Below are positions 1 to 13,100 of a stretch of DNA of 64,000 nt, in pieces. The DNA is taken from the NCBI GenBank assembly GCA_035771175.1, contig JAYMFD010003483.1, positions 1-64,000 on the forward strand, read 5' to 3'. Numbering within the stretch: position 1 is the stretch's first letter; each line of letters starts with the position of its first letter. The position numbers and the translations under genes were made by a program. Origin of the DNA: Paratinospora sagittata (Eukaryota; Streptophyta; Magnoliopsida; Ranunculales; Menispermaceae). The notes beneath the pieces were generated by a model. That model was not told where the DNA came from and did not search any database. It saw nothing but the letters and a program-made list of their open reading frames with translations.

Positions 1-2450
1 TAGAAAAAGCGTTTGAGGCAATCGCGGCCAATCCACCGGATTGCTTTATCTACCAACTCCTTAAGCCGAGTCCCAATATCCTTCAAGCAACCCCCAGAAT
101 AGATGGAACTCCGTTTCACTATCCCGATGAATTTTTGACCCCCAAATCTAAAATTTTGGTTTAAATGAACTAAATTTACTTAGAAAATGTGTTTGAGGCA
201 ATCGCGACCAATCCACCGGATTGGTTTCTCCGCCAACTCTTTGAGCGAGTCCCAATATCCTTCTAGCAACCCCCCAGTATAGAAGGAACTCCGTTCCAAT
301 ATCCCGATGAATTTTTGACCATTAAATCTCAAATTTTGGTTTAAATGAACTAAATTTACTTAGAAAATGTGTTTGAGGCAATCACGACCAATCCACCGGA
401 TTGCTTTCTCCACCAAGTCTTTGAGCGAGTCTCAATATCCTTCTAGGAACCCCCGGAATAGATGGAACTCCGTTCCAATATCCCGATAAATTTTTTACCC
501 CTAAATCTCAAATTTTGGTTAAAATGAACTAAATTTACTTAGAAAATGTGTTTGAGGCAATCGCGACCAATCCACCGAATTGCTTTCTCCACCAAGTCTT
601 TGAGCGAGTCTCAATATCCTTCTAGGAACCCCCGGAATAGATGGAACTCCGTTCCAATATCCCGATGAATTTTTGACCATTAAATCTCTCATTTTGGTTT
701 AAATGAACTAAATATACTTAGAAAAAGTGTTTGAGGCAATCACGACCAATCCACCGGATTGCTTTGTCCACCAACTCCTTTAGCGAGTCCCAATATCCTT
801 CAAACAACCCCCAGAATAGATGGAACTCCGTTCCAATATCCCGATGAATTTTTGAACCCTAAATGTCAAATTTTGTTTTAAATGAACTAAATTTACTTAG
901 AAACTGTGTTTGAGGCAATCGTGACCAATCCACCAGATTGCTTTCTCCACCAACTCTTTGAGCGAGTCCCAATATCCCTCAAGCAACCCCCAGAATAGAT
1001 GGAACTCCGTTTCAATATCCCGATTAATTTTTGACCCCCAAATCTAAAATTTTGGTTTAAATGAACTAAATATACTTAGAAAAAGTGTTTGAGGCAATCG
1101 CGACCAATCCACCGGATTGCTTTGTCCACCAACTCCTTTAGCGAGTCCCAATATACTTCAAGCAACCCCCAGAATAGATGGAACTCCGTTTCAATATCCT
1201 GATGAATTTTTGACCCCCAAATCTAAAATTTTGGTTTAAATGAACTAAATTTACTTAGAAAATGTGTTTGAGGCAATCGCGACAATCCATCGTATTGCTT
1301 TCTCTACCAACTCTTTGAGCGAGTCCTAATATCCTTCTGGCAACCCCCAGAATAGATGGAACTCCGTTCCAATATTCCGATGAATTTTTGACCCCTCAAT
1401 CTCAAATTTTGGTTTAAATGAACTAAATTTACTTAGAAAATGTATTTGAGGCAATCGCGACCAATCCACCGGATTGCTTTGTCCACCAACTCCTTTAGCG
1501 AGTCCCAATATCCTTCAAACAACCCCCCAGAATAGATGGAACTCCGTTCCAATATCCCGATGAATTTTTGAACCCTAAATGTCAAATTTTGTTTTAAATG
1601 AACTAAATTTACTTAGAAACTGTGTTTGAGGCAATCGTGACCAATCCACCAGATTGCTTCTCCACCAACTCTTTGAGCGAGTCCCATATCCCTCAAGCAA
1701 CCCCCAGAATAGATGGAACTCCGTTCCATTATCCCGGTGAATTTTTGACCCCCAAATCTAAATTTTGGTTTAAATGAACTAAATATACTTAGAAAAAGCG
1801 TTTGAGGCAATCGCGGCCAATCCACCGGATTGGTTTCTCCGCCAACTCTTTGAGCGAGTCCCAATATCCTTCAAGCAACCCCCAGAATAGATGGAACTCC
1901 GTTTCACTATCCCGATGAGTTTTTGACCCCCAAATCTAAAATTTTGGTTTAAATGAACTAAATTAACTTAGAAAATGTGTTTGAGGCAATCGCGACCAAT
2001 CCACCGGATTGGTTTCTCCGCCAACTCTTTGAGCGAGTCCCAATATCCTTCTAGCAACCCCCCAGTATAGAAGGAACTCCGTACCAATATCCCGATGAAT
2101 TTTTGACCATTAAATCTCAAATTTTGGTTTAAATGAACTAAATTTACTTAGAAAATGTGTTTGAGGCAATCACGACCAATCCACCGGATTGCTTTCTCCA
2201 CCAAGTCTTTGAGCGAGTCTCAATATCCTTCTAGGAACCCCCGGAATAGATGGAACTCCGTTCCAATATCCCGATAAATTTTTTACCCCTAAATCTCAAA
2301 TTTTGGTTAAAATGAACTAAATTTACTTAGAAAATGTGTTTGAGGCAATCGCGACCAATCCACCGAATTGCTTTCTCCACCAAGTCTTTGAGCGAGTCTC
2401 AATATCCTTCTAGGAACCCCCGGAATAGATGGAACTCCGTTCCAATATCC
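1..2450. repeat. 10-mer duplication (1,789-bp offset)
   Basis: Bases 1 to about 660 recur from 1790 to about 2450: the AAAAAGCG start, GGTTTCTCCGCC, the GTATAGAAGG monomer and two CACCAAGTC monomers follow in the same order. The equivalent pair in the other large copy lies at 10192 and 11981, also 1,789 bp apart, so this duplication predates the 10.19-kb one. Confidence 0.75.
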
Positions 2451-2863
2451 CGATAAATTTTTGACCCCTAAATCTCAAATTTGGTTAAAATGAACTAAAT
2501 TTACTTAGAAAATGTGTTTGAGGCAATCGCGACCAATCCACCCGTATTGCTTTCTCTACCAACTCCTTTGAGCGAGTCCCAATATCCTTCTAGCAACCCC
2601 CAGAATAGATGGAACTTCGTTCCAATATCCCGATGAATTTTTGACCTCTAAATCACAAATTTTGGTTTAAATGAACTAAATTTACTTAGAAAATGTGTTT
2701 GAGGCAATCGCTACCAATCCACCAGATTGCTTTCTCCACCAACTCTTTGAGCGAGTCCCAATATCCTCCTAGGAACCCCCAGAATAGATGGAACTCCGTT
2801 TCAAATATCCCGATTAATTTTTGACCCCCAAATCTAAAATTTTGGTTTAAATGAACTAAATAT

Positions 2864-5010
2864 AATTAGAAAAAGTAATTAAGGCAATCGCGACCAATCC
2901 ACGAGATTTTTCTACCAACTCCTTGAGCGAGTCCCAATATCCTTCAAGCAACCCCCAGAATAGATGGAACTCCGTTTCAATATCCCGATGAATTTTTGAC
3001 CATTAAATCTCAAATTTTGGTTTAAATGAACTAAATTTACTTAGAAAATGTGTTTGAGGCAATCGCGACCAATCCACCGGATTGCTTTCCTCCGCCAACT
3101 CTTTGAGCAAGTCCCAATATCCTTCTAGCAACCCCCCAGAATAGATGGAACTCCGTTCCAATATCCGATGAATTTTTGATCACTAAATCTCAAATTTTAG
3201 TCTAAATGAACTAAATTTACTTAGGAAATGTGTTTTAGGCAATCGCGACCAATGCACCATATTGCTTTCTCCACCAACTCTTTGAGCGAGTCCCAATATC
3301 CTTCTAGCAACCCCCCATAATAGATGGAACTCTGTTCCAATATCCCGATGAATTTTTGATCACTAAATCTCAAAATTTTGGTGTAAATGAACTAAATTTA
3401 CTTAGAAAATGTGTTTGAGGCAATCGCGACCAATCCACCATATTGCTTTCTCCACCAACTCTTTGAGCGAGTCCCAATATCCTTCTACGAACCCCGGAAT
3501 AGATGGAACTCCGTTCCAATATCCCGGTCAATTTTTGACCCATAAATCTAAATATTTGGTTTAAATGAACTAAATATACTTAGAAAAAGTGTTTGAGGCA
3601 ATCACGACCAATCCACCGGATTGCTTTGTCCACCAACTCCTTTAGCGAGTCCCAATATCCTTCAAAACAACCCCCCAGAATAGATGGAACTCCGTTCCAA
3701 TATCCCGATGAATTTTTGAACCCTAAATGTCAAATTTTGTTTTAAATGAACTAAATTTACTTAGAAACTGTGTTTGAGGCAATCGCGACCAATCCACCAG
3801 ATTGCTTTCTCCACCAACTCTTTGAGCGAGTCCCAATATCCTTCAAGCAACCCCCAGAATAGATGGAACTCCGTTTCAATATCCCGATTAATTTTTGACC
3901 CCCAAATCTAAAATTTTGGTTTAAATGAACTAAATATAATTAGAAAAAGTAATTAAGGCAATCGCGACCAATCCACGAGATTTTTCTACCAACTCCTTGA
4001 GCGAGTCCCAATATCCTTCAAGCAACCCCCAGAATAGATGGAACTCCGTTTCAATATCCCGATGAATTTTTGACCATTAAATCTCAAATTTTGGTTTAAA
4101 TGAACTAAATTTACTTAGAAAATGTGTTTGAGGCAATCGCGACCAATCCACCGGATTGCTTTCTCCGCCAACTCTTTGAGCAAGTCCCAATATCCTTCTA
4201 GCAACCCCCCAGAATAGATGGAACTCCGTTCCAATATCCCGATGAATTTTTGATCACTAAATCTCAAATTTTAGTCTAAATGAACTAAATTTACTTAGGA
4301 AATGTGTTTCAGGCAATCGCGACCAATGCACCATATTGCTTTCTCCACCAACTCTTTGAGCGAGTCCCAATATCCTTCTAGCAACCCCCCATAATAGATG
4401 GAACTCTGTTCCAATATCTCCCGATGAATTTTTGAGCACTAAATCTCAAATTTTGGTTTAAATGAACTAAATTTACTTAGAAAATGTGTTTGAGGCAATC
4501 GCGACCAATCCACCATATTGCTTTCTCCACCAACTCTTTGAGCGAGTCCCAATATCCTTCTACGAACCCCGGAATAGATGGAACTCCGTTCCAATATCCC
4601 GGTCAATTTTTGACCCATAAATCTAAATATTTGGTTTAAATGAACTAAATATACTTAGAAAAAGTGTTTGAGGCAATCACGACCAATCCACCGGATTGCT
4701 TTGTCCACCAACTCCTTTAGCGAGTCCCAATATCCTTCAAACAACCCCCCAGAATAGATGGAACTCCGTTCCAATATCCCGATGAATTTTGAACCCTAAA
4801 TGTCAAATTTTGTTTTCAATGAACTAAATTTACTTAGAAACTGTGTTTGAGGCAATCGCGACCAATCCACCAGATTGCTTTCTCCACCAACTCTTTGAGC
4901 GAGTCCCAATATCCTTCAAGCAACCCCCAGAATAGATGGAACTCCGTTTCAATATCCCGATTAATTTTTGACCCCCAAATCTAAAATTTTGGTTTAAATG
5001 AACTAAATTT
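2864..5010. repeat. 6-mer tandem duplication (1,074-bp unit)
   Basis: Two consecutive copies, 2864-3937 and 3938 to about 5010, each begin with the divergent AATTAGAAAAAGTAATT monomer. Both continue through the same order of variants: CCGCCAACTC with GAGCAAG, TTTTAGTCTAAATG, CATATTGC with CTACGAACCCCGG, and AACCCTAAATG. The copies differ by small indels. Confidence 0.8.
2867..3041. repeat. Divergent 175-bp monomer (AATTAAGG type)
   Basis: It starts TAGAAAAAGTAATTAAGGC and reads CCACGAGATTTTTC where other monomers read CCACCGGATTGCTTTCTC, so dyad 1 is destroyed and the monomer is 4 bp short. Related copies start near 3941, 13056 and 14127. It serves as a register marker for the 6-mer and 10.19-kb duplications. 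Confidence 0.8.
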
Positions 5011-6440
5011 ACTTAGAAAAAGTGTTTGAGGCAATCGCGACCAATCCACCGGATTGCTTTGTCCACCAACTCCTTTAGCGAGTCCCAATATCCTTCAAGC
5101 AACCCCAGAATAGATGGAACTCCGTTCAATATCCTGATGAATTTTTGACCCCCAAATCTAAAATTTTGGTTTAAATGAACTAAATTTACTTAGAAAATGT
5201 GTTTGAGGCAATCGCGACCAATCCATCGTATTGCTTTCTCTACCAACTCTTTGAGCGAGTCCTAATATCCTTCTGGCAACCCCCAGAATAGATGGAACTC
5301 CGTTCCAATATTCCGATGAATTTTTGACCCCTCAATCTCAAATTTTGGTTTAAATGAACTAAATTTACTTAGAAATGTGTTTGAGGCAATCGCGACCAAT
5401 CCACCGGATTGCTTTCTCCATCAAGTCTTTGAGCGAGTCTCAATATCCTTCTAGGAACCCCCGGAATAGATGGAACTCCGTTCCAACATCCCGATAAATT
5501 TTTGACCCCTAAATCTCAAATTTTGGTTAAAATGAACTAAATTTACTTAGAAAATGTGTTTGAGGCAATCGCGACCAATCCACCGTATTGCTTTCTCTAC
5601 CAACTCTTTGAGCGAGTCATAATATCCTTTTAGGAACCCCCGGAATAGATGGAACTCCGTTCCAATATCCCGGTGAATTTTTGACCCCCAAATCTAAATT
5701 TTGGTTTAAATGAACTAAATATACTTAGAAAAAGTGTTTGAGGCAATCGCGACCAATCCACCGGATTGCTTTATCTACCAACTCCTTAAGCGAGTCCCAA
5801 TATCCTTCAAGCAACCCCCAGAATAGATGGAACTCCGTTTCACTATCCCGATGAATTTTTGACCCCCCAAATCTAAAATTTTGGTTTAAATGAACTAACT
5901 TTACTTAGAAAATGTGTTTGAGGCAATCGCGTCCAATCCACCGGATTGGTTTCTCCACCAACTCTTTGAGCGAGTCCCAATATCCTTCTAGCAACCCCCC
6001 AGTATAGAAGGAACTCCGTTCCAATATCCCGATGAATTTTTGACCATTAAATCTCAAAATTTGGTTTAAATGAACTAAATTTACTTAGGAAATGTGTTTG
6101 AGGCAATCGCGACCAATCCACCATATTGCTTTCTCCACCAACGCTTTGAGCGAGTCACAATATCCTTCTAGGAACCCCGAAATAGATGGAACTCCGTTCC
6201 AATATCCCGGTGAATTTTTTACCCATAAATCTAAATATTTGGTTTAAATGAACTAAATATACTTAGACAAAGTGTTTGAGGCAATCGCGACCAATCCACC
6301 GGATTGCTTTGTCCACCAACTCCTTTAGCGAGTCCCAATATCCTTCAAGCAATCCCCCGAATAGATGGAACTCCGTTTCAATATCCTGATGAATTTTTGA
6401 CCCCCAAATCTAAAATTTTGGTTTAAATGAACTAAATTTA

Positions 6441-9400
6441 CTTAGAAAATGTGTTTGAGGCAATCGCGACCAATCCACCATATTGCTTTCTCCGCCAACT
6501 CTTTGAGCGAGTCCCAATATCCTTCTACGAACCCCGGAATAGATGGAACTCCGTTCCAATATCCCGGTCAATTTTTGACCCATAAATCTAAATATTTGGT
6601 TTAAATGAACTAAATATACTTAGAAAAAGTGTTTGAGGCAATCGCGACCAATCCACAGGATTGCTTTGTCCACCAACTCCTTTAGCGAGTCCCAATATCC
6701 TTCAAACAACCCCCCGAATAGATGGAACTCCGTTCCAATATCCGATGAATTTTTGAACCCTAAATGTCAAATTTTGTTTTAAATGAACTAAATTTACTTA
6801 GAAACTGTGTTTGAGGCAATCGTGACCAATCCACCAGATTGCTTTCTCCACCAACTCTTTGAGCGAGTCCCAATATCCCTCAAGCAACCCCCAGAATAGA
6901 TGGAACTCCGTTTCAATATCCCGATTAATTTTTGACCCCCAAATCTAAAATTTTGGTTTAAATGAACTAAATTTACTTAGAAAAAGTGTTTGAGGCAATC
7001 GCGACCAATCCACCGGATTGCTTTGTCCACCAACTCCTTTAGCGAGTCCCAATATCCTTCAAGCAACCCCCAGAATAGATGGAACTCCGTTTCAATATCC
7101 TGATGAATTTTTGACCCCCAAATCTAAAATTTTGGTTTAAATGAACTAAATTTACTTAGAAAATGTGTTTGAGGCAATCGCGACCAGTCCATCGTATTGC
7201 TTTCTCTACCAACTCTTTGAGCGAGTCCTAATATCCTTCTGGCAACCCCCAGAATAGATGGAACTCCGTTCCAATATTCCGATGAATTTTTGACCCCTCA
7301 ATCTCAAATTTTGGTTTAAATGAACTAAATTTACTTAGAAAATGTGTTTGAGGCAATCGCGACCAATCCACCGGATTGCTTTCTCCATCAAGTCTTTGAG
7401 CGAGTCTCAATATCCATCTAGGACCCCCGGAATAGATGGAACTCCGTTCCAACATCCCGATAAATTTTTGACCCCTAAATCTCAAATTTTGGTTAAAATG
7501 AACTAAATTTACTTAGAAAATGTGTTTGAGGCAATCGCGACCAATCCACCGTATTGCTTTCTCTACCAACTCTTTGAGCGAGTCATATATCCTTTTAGGA
7601 ACCCCCGGAATAGATGGAACTCCGTTCCAATATCCCGGTGAATTTTTGACCCCCAAATCTAAATTTGGTTTAAATGAACTAAATATACTTAGAAAATGTG
7701 TTTGAGGCAATCGCGACCAATCCATCGTATTGCTTTCTCTACCAACTCTTTGAGCGAGTCACAATATCCTTCTAGGAACCCCGAAATAGATGGAACTCCG
7801 TTCCAATATCCCGGTGAATTTTTTACCCATAAATCTAAATATTTGGTTTAAATGAACTAAATATACTTAGACAAAGTGTTTGAGGCAATCGCGACCAATC
7901 CACCGGATTGCTTTGTCCACCAACTCCTTTAGCGAGTCCCAATATCCTTCAAGCAATCCCCCGAATAGATGGAACTCCGTTTCAATATCCTGATGAATTT
8001 TTGACCCCCAAATCTAAAATTTTGGTTTAAATGAACTAAATTTACTTAGAAAATGTGTTTGAGGCAATCGCGACCAATCCACCATATTGCTTTCTCCACC
8101 AACGCTTTGAGCGAGTCACAATATCCTTCTAGGAACCCCGAAATAGATGGAACTCCGTTCCAATATCCCGGTGAATTTTTTACCCATAAATCTAAATATT
8201 TGGTTTAAATGAACTAAATATACTTAGACAAAGTGTTTGAGGCAATCGCGACCAATCCACCGGATTGCTTTGTCCACCAACTCCTTTAGCGAGTCCCAAT
8301 ATCCTTCAAGCAATCCCCCGAATAGATGGAACTCCGTTTCAATATCCTGATAAATTTTTGACCCCCAAATCTAAAATTTTGGTTTAAATGAACTAAATTT
8401 ACTTAGAAAATGTGTTTGAGGCAATCGCGACCAATCCACCATATTGCTTTCTCCGCCAACTCTTTGAGCGAGTCCCAATATCCTTCTACGAACCCCGGAA
8501 TAGATGGAACTCCGTTCCAATATCCCGGTCAATTTTTGACCCATAAATCTAAATATTTGGTTTAAATGAACTAAATATACTTAGAAAAAGTGTTTGAGGC
8601 AATCGCGACCAATCCACAGGATTGCTTTGTCCACCAACTCCTTTAGCGAGTCCCAATATCCTTCAAACAACCCCCCAGAATAGATGGAACTCCGTTCCAA
8701 TATCCCGATGAATTTTTGAACCCTAAATGTCAAATTTTGTTTTAATGAACTAAATTTACTTAGAAACTGTGTTTGAGGCAATCGTGACCAATCCACCAGA
8801 TTGCTTTCTCCACCAACTCTTTGAGCGAGTCCCAATATCCCTCAAGCAACCCCCAGAATAGATGGAACTCCGTTTCAATATCCCGATTAATTTTTGACCC
8901 CCAAATCTAAAATTTTGGTTTAAATGAACTAAATTTACTTAGAAAAAGTGTTTGAGGCAATCGCGACCAATCCACCGGATTGCTTTGTCCACCAACTCCT
9001 TTAGCGAGTCCCAATATCCTTCAAGCAACCCCCAGAATAGATGGAACTCCGTTTCAATATCCTGATGAATTTTTGACCCCCAAATCTAAAATTTTGGTTT
9101 AAATGAACTAAATTTACTTAGAAAATGTGTTTGAGGCAATCGCGACCAATCCATCGTATTGCTTTCTCTACCAACTCTTTGAGCGAGTCCTAATATCCTT
9201 CTGGCAACCCCCAGAATAGATGGAACTCCGTTCCAATATTCCGATGAATTTTTGACCCCTCAATCTCAAATTTTGGTTTAAATGAACTAAATTTACTTAG
9301 AAAATGTGTTTGAGGCAATCGCGACCAATCCACCGGATTGCTTTCTCCATCAAGTCTTTGAGCGAGTCTCAATATCCATCTAGGAACCCCCGGAATAGAT

Positions 9401-9725
9401 GGAACTCCGTTCCAACATCCCGATAAATTTTTGACCCCTAAATCTCAAATTTTGGTTAAAATGAACTAAATTTACTTAGAAAATGTGTTTGAGGCAATCG
9501 CGACCAATCCACCGTATTGCTTTCTCTACCAACTCTTTGAGCGAGTCATAATATCCTTTTAGGAACCCCCGGAATAGATGGAACTCCGTTCCAATATCCC
9601 GGTGAATTTTTGACCCCCAAATCTAAATTTTGGTTTAAATGAACTAAATATACTTAGAAAATGTGTTTGAGGCAATCGCGACCAATCCATCGTATTGCTT
9701 TCTCTACCAACTCTTTGAGCGAGTC
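6441..9725. repeat. 11-mer duplication (~1,961-bp offset)
   Basis: Sequence from 6441 to about 7760 is repeated from 8402 to about 9725. Shared landmarks are CTCCGCC with CTACGAACCCCGG, the CACAGGATTGC monomer, the CTTCTGGCAACC monomer and the TATCCATCTAGG monomer. The copies separate where 7760 continues CACAATATCC and 9725 continues TTAATATCC. Confidence 0.75.
7690..8403. repeat. Dimer tandem duplication (357-bp unit)
   Basis: Two monomers, one with GAGCGAGTCACAATATCC and CCCCGAAATAG and one with TTAGACAAAGTG and AATCCCCCGAATAG, are present twice in a row. The ACAAAG monomers start at 7868 and 8225. A third, older copy of the pair lies around 6083-6440 and its 10.19-kb counterpart near 16,270-16,630. 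Identity between the adjacent copies begins around 7758. Confidence 0.75.
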
Positions 9726-10191
9726 TTAATATCCTTCTGGCAACCCCCAGAATAGATGGAACTCCGTTTCAATATCCCGATGAATTTTTGACCATTAAAT
9801 CTCAAATTTTGGTTTAAATGAACTAAATATACTTAGAAAAAGTGTTTGAGGCAATCACGACCAATCCACCGGATTGCTTTGTCCACCAACTCCTTTAGCG
9901 AGTCCCAATATCCTTCAAACAACCCCCCAGAATAGATGGAACTCCGTTCCAATATCCCGATGAATTTTTGAACCCTAAATGTCAAATTTTGTTTTAAATG
10001 AACTAAATTTACTTAGAAACTGTGTTTGAGGCAATCGTGACCAATCCACCAGATTGCTTTCTCCACCAACTCTTTGAGCGAGTCCCAATATCCCTCAAGC
10101 AACCCCCAGAATAGATGGAACTCCGTTCCATTATCCCGGTGAATTTTTGACCCCCAAATCTAAATTTTGGTTTAAATGAACTAAATATACT

Positions 10192-13100
10192 TAGAAAAAG
10201 CGTTTGAGGCAATCGCGGCCAATCCACCGGATTGCTTTATCTACCAACTCCTTAAGCGAGTCCCAATATCCTTCAAGCAACCCCCAGAATAGATGGAACT
10301 CCGTTTCACTATCCCGATGAATTTTTGACCCCCAAATCTAAAATTTTGGTTTAAATGAACTAAATTTACTTAGAAAATGTGTTTGAGGCAATCGCGACCA
10401 ATCCACCGGATTGGTTTCTCCGCCAACTCTTTGAGCGAGTCCCAATATCCTTCTAGCAACCCCCCAGTATAGAAGGAACTCCGTTCCAATATCCCGATGA
10501 ATTTTTGACCATTAAATCTCAAATTTTGGTTTAAATGAACTAAATTTACTTAGAAAATGTGTTTGAGGCAATCACGACCAATCCACCGGATTGCTTTCTC
10601 CACCAAGTCTTTGAGCGAGTCTCAATATCCTTCTAGGAACCCCCGGAATAGATGGAACTCCGTTCCAATATCCCGATAAATTTTTTACCCCTAAATCTCA
10701 AATTTTGGTTAAAATGAACTAAATTTACTTAGAAAATGTGTTTGAGGCAATCGCGACCAATCCACCGAATTGCTTTCTCCACCAAGTCTTTGAGCGAGTC
10801 TCATATCCTTCTAGGAACCCCCGGAATAGATGGAACTCCGTTCCAATATCCCGATGAATTTTTGACCATTAAATCTCTCATTTTGGTTTAAATGAACTAA
10901 ATATACTTAGAAAAAGTGTTTGAGGCAATCACGACCAATCCACCGGATTGCTTTGTCCACCAACTCCTTTAGCGAGTCCCAATATCCTTCAAACAACCCC
11001 CCAGAATAGATGGAACTCCGTTCCAATATCCCGATGAATTTTTGAACCCTAAATGTCAAATTTTGTTTTAAATGAACTAAATTTACTTAGAAACTGTGTT
11101 TGAGGCAATCGTGACCAATCCACCAGATTGCTTTCTCCACCAACTCTTTGAGGCGAGTCCCAATATCCCTCAAGCAACCCCCAGAATAGATGGAACTCCG
11201 TTTCAATATCCCGATTAATTTTTGACCCCCAAATCTAAATTTTGGTTTAAATGAACTAAATATACTTAGAAAAAGTGTTTGAGGCAATCGCGACCAATCC
11301 ACCGGATTGCTTTGTCCACCAACTCCTTAGCGAGTCCCAATATACTTCAAGCAACCCCCAGAATAGATGGAACTCCGTTTCAATATCCTGATGAATTTTT
11401 GACCCCCAAATCTAAAATTTTGGTTTAAATGAACTAAATTTACTTAGAAAATGTGTTTGAGGCAATCGCGACCAATCCATCGTATTGCTTTCTCTACCAA
11501 CTCTTTGAGCGAGTCCTAATATCCTTCTGGCAACCCCCAGAATAGATGGAACTCCGTTCCAATATTCCGATGAATTTTTGACCCCTCAATCTCAAATTTT
11601 GGTTTAAATGAACTAAATTTACTTAGAAAATGTATTTGAGGCAATCGCGACCAATCCACCGGATTGCTTTGTCCACCAACTCCTTTAGCGAGTCCCAATA
11701 TCCTTCAAACAACCCCCCAGAATAGATGGAACTCCGTTCCAATATCCCGATGAATTTTTGAACCCTAATGTCAAATTTTGTTTTAAATGAACTAAATTTA
11801 CTTAGAAACTGTGTTTGAGGCAATCGTGACCAATCCACCAGATTGCTTTCTCCACCAACTCTTTGAGCGAGTCCCAATATCCCTCAAGCAACCCCCAGAA
11901 TAGATGGAACTCCGTTCCATTATCCCGGTGAATTTTTGACCCCCAAATCTAAATTTTGGTTTAAATGAACTAAATATACTTAGAAAAAGCGTTTGAGGCA
12001 ATCGCGGCCAATCCACCGGATTGCTTTATCTACCAACTCCTTAAGCGAGTCCCAATATCCTTCAAGCAACCCCCAGAATAGATGGAACTCCGTTTCACTA
12101 TCCCGATGAATTTTTGACCCCCAAATCTAAAATTTTGGTTTAAATGAACTAAATTTACTTAGAAAATGTGTTTGAGGCAATCGCGACCAATCCACCGGAT
12201 TGGTTTCTCCGCCAACTCTTTGAGCGAGTCCCAATATCCTTCTAGCAACCCCCCAGTATAGAAGGAACTCCGTACCAATATCCCGATGAATTTTTGACCA
12301 TTAAATCTCAAATTTTGGTTTAAATGAACTAAATTTACTTAGAAAATGTGTTTGAGGCAATCACGACCAATCCACCGGATTGCTTTCTCCACCAAGTCTT
12401 TGAGCGAGTCTCAATATCCTTCTAGGAACCCCCGGAATAGATGGAACTCCGTTCCAATATCCCGATAAATTTTTTACCCCTAAATCTCAAATTTTGGTTA
12501 AAATGAACTAAATTTACTTAGAAAATGTGTTTGAGGCAATCGCGACCAATCCACCGAATTGCTTTCTCCACCAAGTCTTTGAGCGAGTCTCAATATCCTT
12601 CTAGGAACCCCCGGAATAGATGGAACTCCGTTCCAATATCCCGATAAATTTTTGACCCCTAAATCTCAAATTTTGGTTAAAATGAACTAAATTTACTTAG
12701 AAAATGTGTTTGAGGCAATCGCGACCAATCCACCGTATTGCTTTCTCTACCAACTCTTTGAGCGAGTCCCAATATCCTTCTAGCAACCCCCAGAATAGAT
12801 GGAACTCCGTTCCAATATCCCGATGAATTTTTGACTCTAAATCACAAATTTTGGTTTAAATGAACTAAATTTACTTAGAAAATGTGTTTGAGGCAATCGC
12901 TACCAATCCACCAGATTGCTTTCTCCACCAACTCTTTGAGCGAGTCCCAATATCCTCCTAGGAACCCCCCAGAATAGATGGAACTCCGTTTCAATATCCC
13001 GATTAATTTTTGACCCCCAAATCTAAAATTTTGGTTTAAATGAACTAAATATAATTAGAAAAAGTAATTAAGGCAATCGCGACCAATCCACGAGATTTTT

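Larger units (their letters stand above)
1..6790. repeat. Large tandem duplication, copy A (~10.19-kb unit)
   Basis: Sequence from the first base to about 6790 reappears at 10192-16980, with an offset drifting from 10,191 to 10,186 bp. Matching landmarks include AAAAAGCGTTTGAGGCAATC at 3 and 10194, the AATTAGAAAAAGTAATT monomers at 2864/13053 and 3938/14124, and the GACAAAGTG monomer at about 6265. Most differences are one-base gains or losses in short runs (for example TTAAGCCGAG against TTAAGCGAG). The duplication may extend left of the window. Confidence 0.85.
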
